DNA of 64,000 nt. Origin: Adineta steineri. Taxonomy: Eukaryota; Rotifera; Eurotatoria; Adinetida; Adinetidae. Below the pieces are notes generated by a model. The model ran no database searches and had not been told where the DNA came from. It was given only the letters and a program-made list of their open reading frames with translations. The stretch is from positions 732,697-796,696 of the forward strand of contig CAJNOI010000025.1 of NCBI GenBank assembly GCA_905250115.1, read 5' to 3'. The position numbers and the translations under genes were made by a program. The number at the start of each line of letters is the position of its first letter. The stretch's first letter is position 1. Shown here piece after piece: positions 61,972 to 64,000 of the stretch.

Positions 61972-63291
61972 TTTGTACCTTTAGATTATAAGAAAAAATT
62001 ATATCTTAGTTATTCATGCTAGTATTTTTCTAGTGTATTTCATCGATCATGATTTGATTAATTGCCTCACATGAAATGTCACATTAAATAAACAGTATAT
62101 TAATATTGGTCTTTGTTATTCAGTTAGATAGCATTTAATAGAAAGTTTTCTAAGATAAAAATATACTTTAATAAATTTTATTTATATACGCAATGTACAA
62201 ATTGATTTTTCAATTGAATACAAATGATTATGGATGTCAGAATTTATCTTATTAAGCGAAGAAGAAGAAGAAAAATATTGCCGTTATAACTATATATTAG
62301 TCAATTACTAGAGCATATGCAGCCAGCTGCTTTAGATCTTTTCCGTAGGATGAAAGTGTTTTTTAGGGATAATATATTGTTGTATCGATTACAAAAATGT
62401 GATCGATATTCAATACGTATATTACCAATAGATTTATTAATCCAAAGTACTCTAAGTAGTTTGTGATCTGTCATTTCTCATTCAGTGGATAAGTGGGGTT
62501 CGAAGATTTATTGACGTATTTATGGGCGATTAACAGTCCTTTCTTCGTTTATGATGGATGAAACAAAAACTCTTTACATTATCCCATCAGCAAGATAATC
62601 TTCGGAAAAAAAAGAATATTATAGTTTGATTGATTTTACTATATATCAAAGTTTCAGATAGGTTATTTGCGTAAGAGAAATTTACAAAAAAATAACCTTG
62701 ATTTCGAAATGTATATATCTATAAAATTGTAATAGTCGAATAGATTTGAATTAAATCTATGTGTTAGTGTGAATGACTAATCAATATAAATGAAATGATC
62801 GAAGCCGAGAATACAAACCGGAATTAAGTTTTTTTTATTTTTTAAAAGCCGGAACCGGAACCGGATTGGTAGAAAAAACACTACGAAATTGTTAGATCTC
62901 TTAATATAAATGCTAAGTTTTTAATTCTTTGATCATTATAATTGAAGGTATTACAATGTTTATGCATTTGTTAAATAACACGAACACGAATTCAGTGATC
63001 ATTTAACTAATAGAATCTTTTATTAATTGATAGTTCATTATTGGTATACCTAATAAGAAATATATCTAAGCATAACATTTTTTTTCTTCTTCTTTAATGA
63101 TGAATCCGATTGAAATATCTTCTTATTTTACTTAAGACAACAGTAAAGTATTTTTGATTTCAAATCTTTATGAAATTTTTGTGTTTCTCTTTACACAAAT
63201 TTTATATCGTCATATTTATTATTTACATAAATTGATTTATTAATAACTAACATAAATGTTTTTTTTAATAATGAATAGCACCTCTAAGTAA
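61972..63291. other. Intergenic region between converging genes
   Basis: AT-rich spacer between two stop codons; no gene recognised. A short GC-richer imperfect repeat of CCGGAA lies near 62850-62862. Confidence 0.5.
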
Positions 63292-63949
63292 TTACATTGG
63301 AAAAACAGCTGGTTTAAGACGAGCTGCTCGAAAAAAATGACTGCCTGATGTACGTCGATTACTAGTATCATTTTTCGTAACATTTTTCTGAGCAAAATAA
63401 CTGAAAAGTGTTTTTGTTGTTGATGATGTTTCAATAACTTCTGATTTACGTTTCTTCGTTGTATTGGTAGTTGCATTTTCATCTTCATCATCATCCCTTA
63501 ATAAAAAATCTTTAATATACATATATAATACCGAATTTTTCTTTTACCAAGTGACTTTAACACATTTATTTTCAATAATAGTTGATGCTGTTGACCAACT
63601 AAAACGAACAAATTTTGGAAAACCGAATATTTGATCGATGGCTTCAATTAAAAATCGTTTTGTTTGGGGATCTATTTATAGATAGATAAATAAATAAATA
63701 TGTCTATACGATTTTCTAACCGCTCGGATAACCGGAACCATATTGAATCGATTGTTTTTCTTCATCAAATTCATGTATTTTCCATGACTGAACAATCTGA
63801 TCACGAACGACTTTAGCACAAATACTCGATGCTGAAACAATTGGATAAAGTGAATCAGCTTTTTTTGATACAGTAATTTTTAGTTTTGGAAAATGCGAAC
63901 GAATTTTATTTGCATATTTATCAGGATCTCCAACAGTATCGACAAACAC
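63292..63949 (-). CDS. RNASEH2A: Ribonuclease H2 catalytic subunit A, 3' exons
   Basis: C-terminal half of the nuclear enzyme that removes ribonucleotides and RNA primers from DNA. Visible exons: 63721-63949, 63548-63671 and 63292-63496, with agreeing phases. Family segments are [54 protein letters not shown] and [14 protein letters not shown]. The VFVDTVGDP aspartate and the KVVRD region belong to the conserved type 2 RNase H core. The tail is acidic then basic (TKKRKSE, NLS-like), with [10 protein letters not shown] resembling a degenerate PCNA-binding box, ending [14 protein letters not shown]. The upstream intron begins at the last base of the window (GTATGA read from 64000), so the 5' exons lie just outside. 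Confidence 0.92.
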
Positions 63950-64000
63950 CTTAAAAATAAACGCAACATTTTGTTTTTGTCAAAAAATATAATATCATAC

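Noticed and set aside
1-64000. CRISPR arrays, rRNA and tRNA genes
   Set aside because: No regular spaced repeats and no rRNA segments seen. No convincing tRNA fold was found by eye, though a covariance-model scan would be needed to exclude tRNAs.

Overview
The window is eukaryotic and animal. It is AT-rich, its genes are cut by many introns of about 40-60 bp with GT..AG ends, and the gene set is metazoan: a Shaker-type K+ channel, a protocadherin, a ZASP/ALP-like PDZ protein, a riboflavin transporter, a KIF24-like kinesin and a TBP-like factor of the TLF/TRF2 type. Tiny introns, NLR-style leucine-rich repeats, miniature DNA transposons and a large inverted duplication of whole genes point to a bdelloid rotifer. 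This is an inference from gene style, not a marker match. All exon models were assembled by hand from splice sites, reading phase and protein-family continuity.

Layout, left to right. COX15 (minus strand, 3' part outside the window); an LRR protein whose repeats are ten 84-bp single-repeat exons (minus); a 7-repeat protocadherin with MITEs in two introns (minus); an N-myristoylated EF-hand protein (minus); an SLC52A riboflavin transporter (minus); a KIF24-like kinesin with an N-terminal SAM domain (minus); a Kv1/Shaker channel with an enlarged pore turret (minus); a 4-kb stretch with no recognisable gene; a LIM-less PDZ/ZM protein (plus); a secreted Cys-rich EB/EGF-like protein (minus); a second EF-hand protein (plus); then a 100-N gap.

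From 38.0 to 57.1 kb lies the main feature: two inverted arms of about 6.8-6.9 kb. Each carries a P450 pseudogene fragment, an intact P450 gene, a hAT-like MITE with an exact 8-bp target duplication, and an intact TLF gene. They surround a unique 5-kb centre that holds a probable mitoribosomal mS38/AURKAIP1-like gene and a Q-rich protein with a duplicated motif. The right arm begins exactly at a second 100-N gap. The structure may be a real palindrome of allelic or ohnologous copies, as described in bdelloids, or a scaffolding join of two haplotypes. The window cannot settle this.

The right flank (57.4-64 kb) has two foldback elements, a secreted Cys-rich protein, and the 3' exons of RNASEH2A (minus strand, 5' end outside the window). 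There is no operon logic. The genes are independent housekeeping, neuronal/muscle and extracellular genes, and neighbours share no evident pathway.
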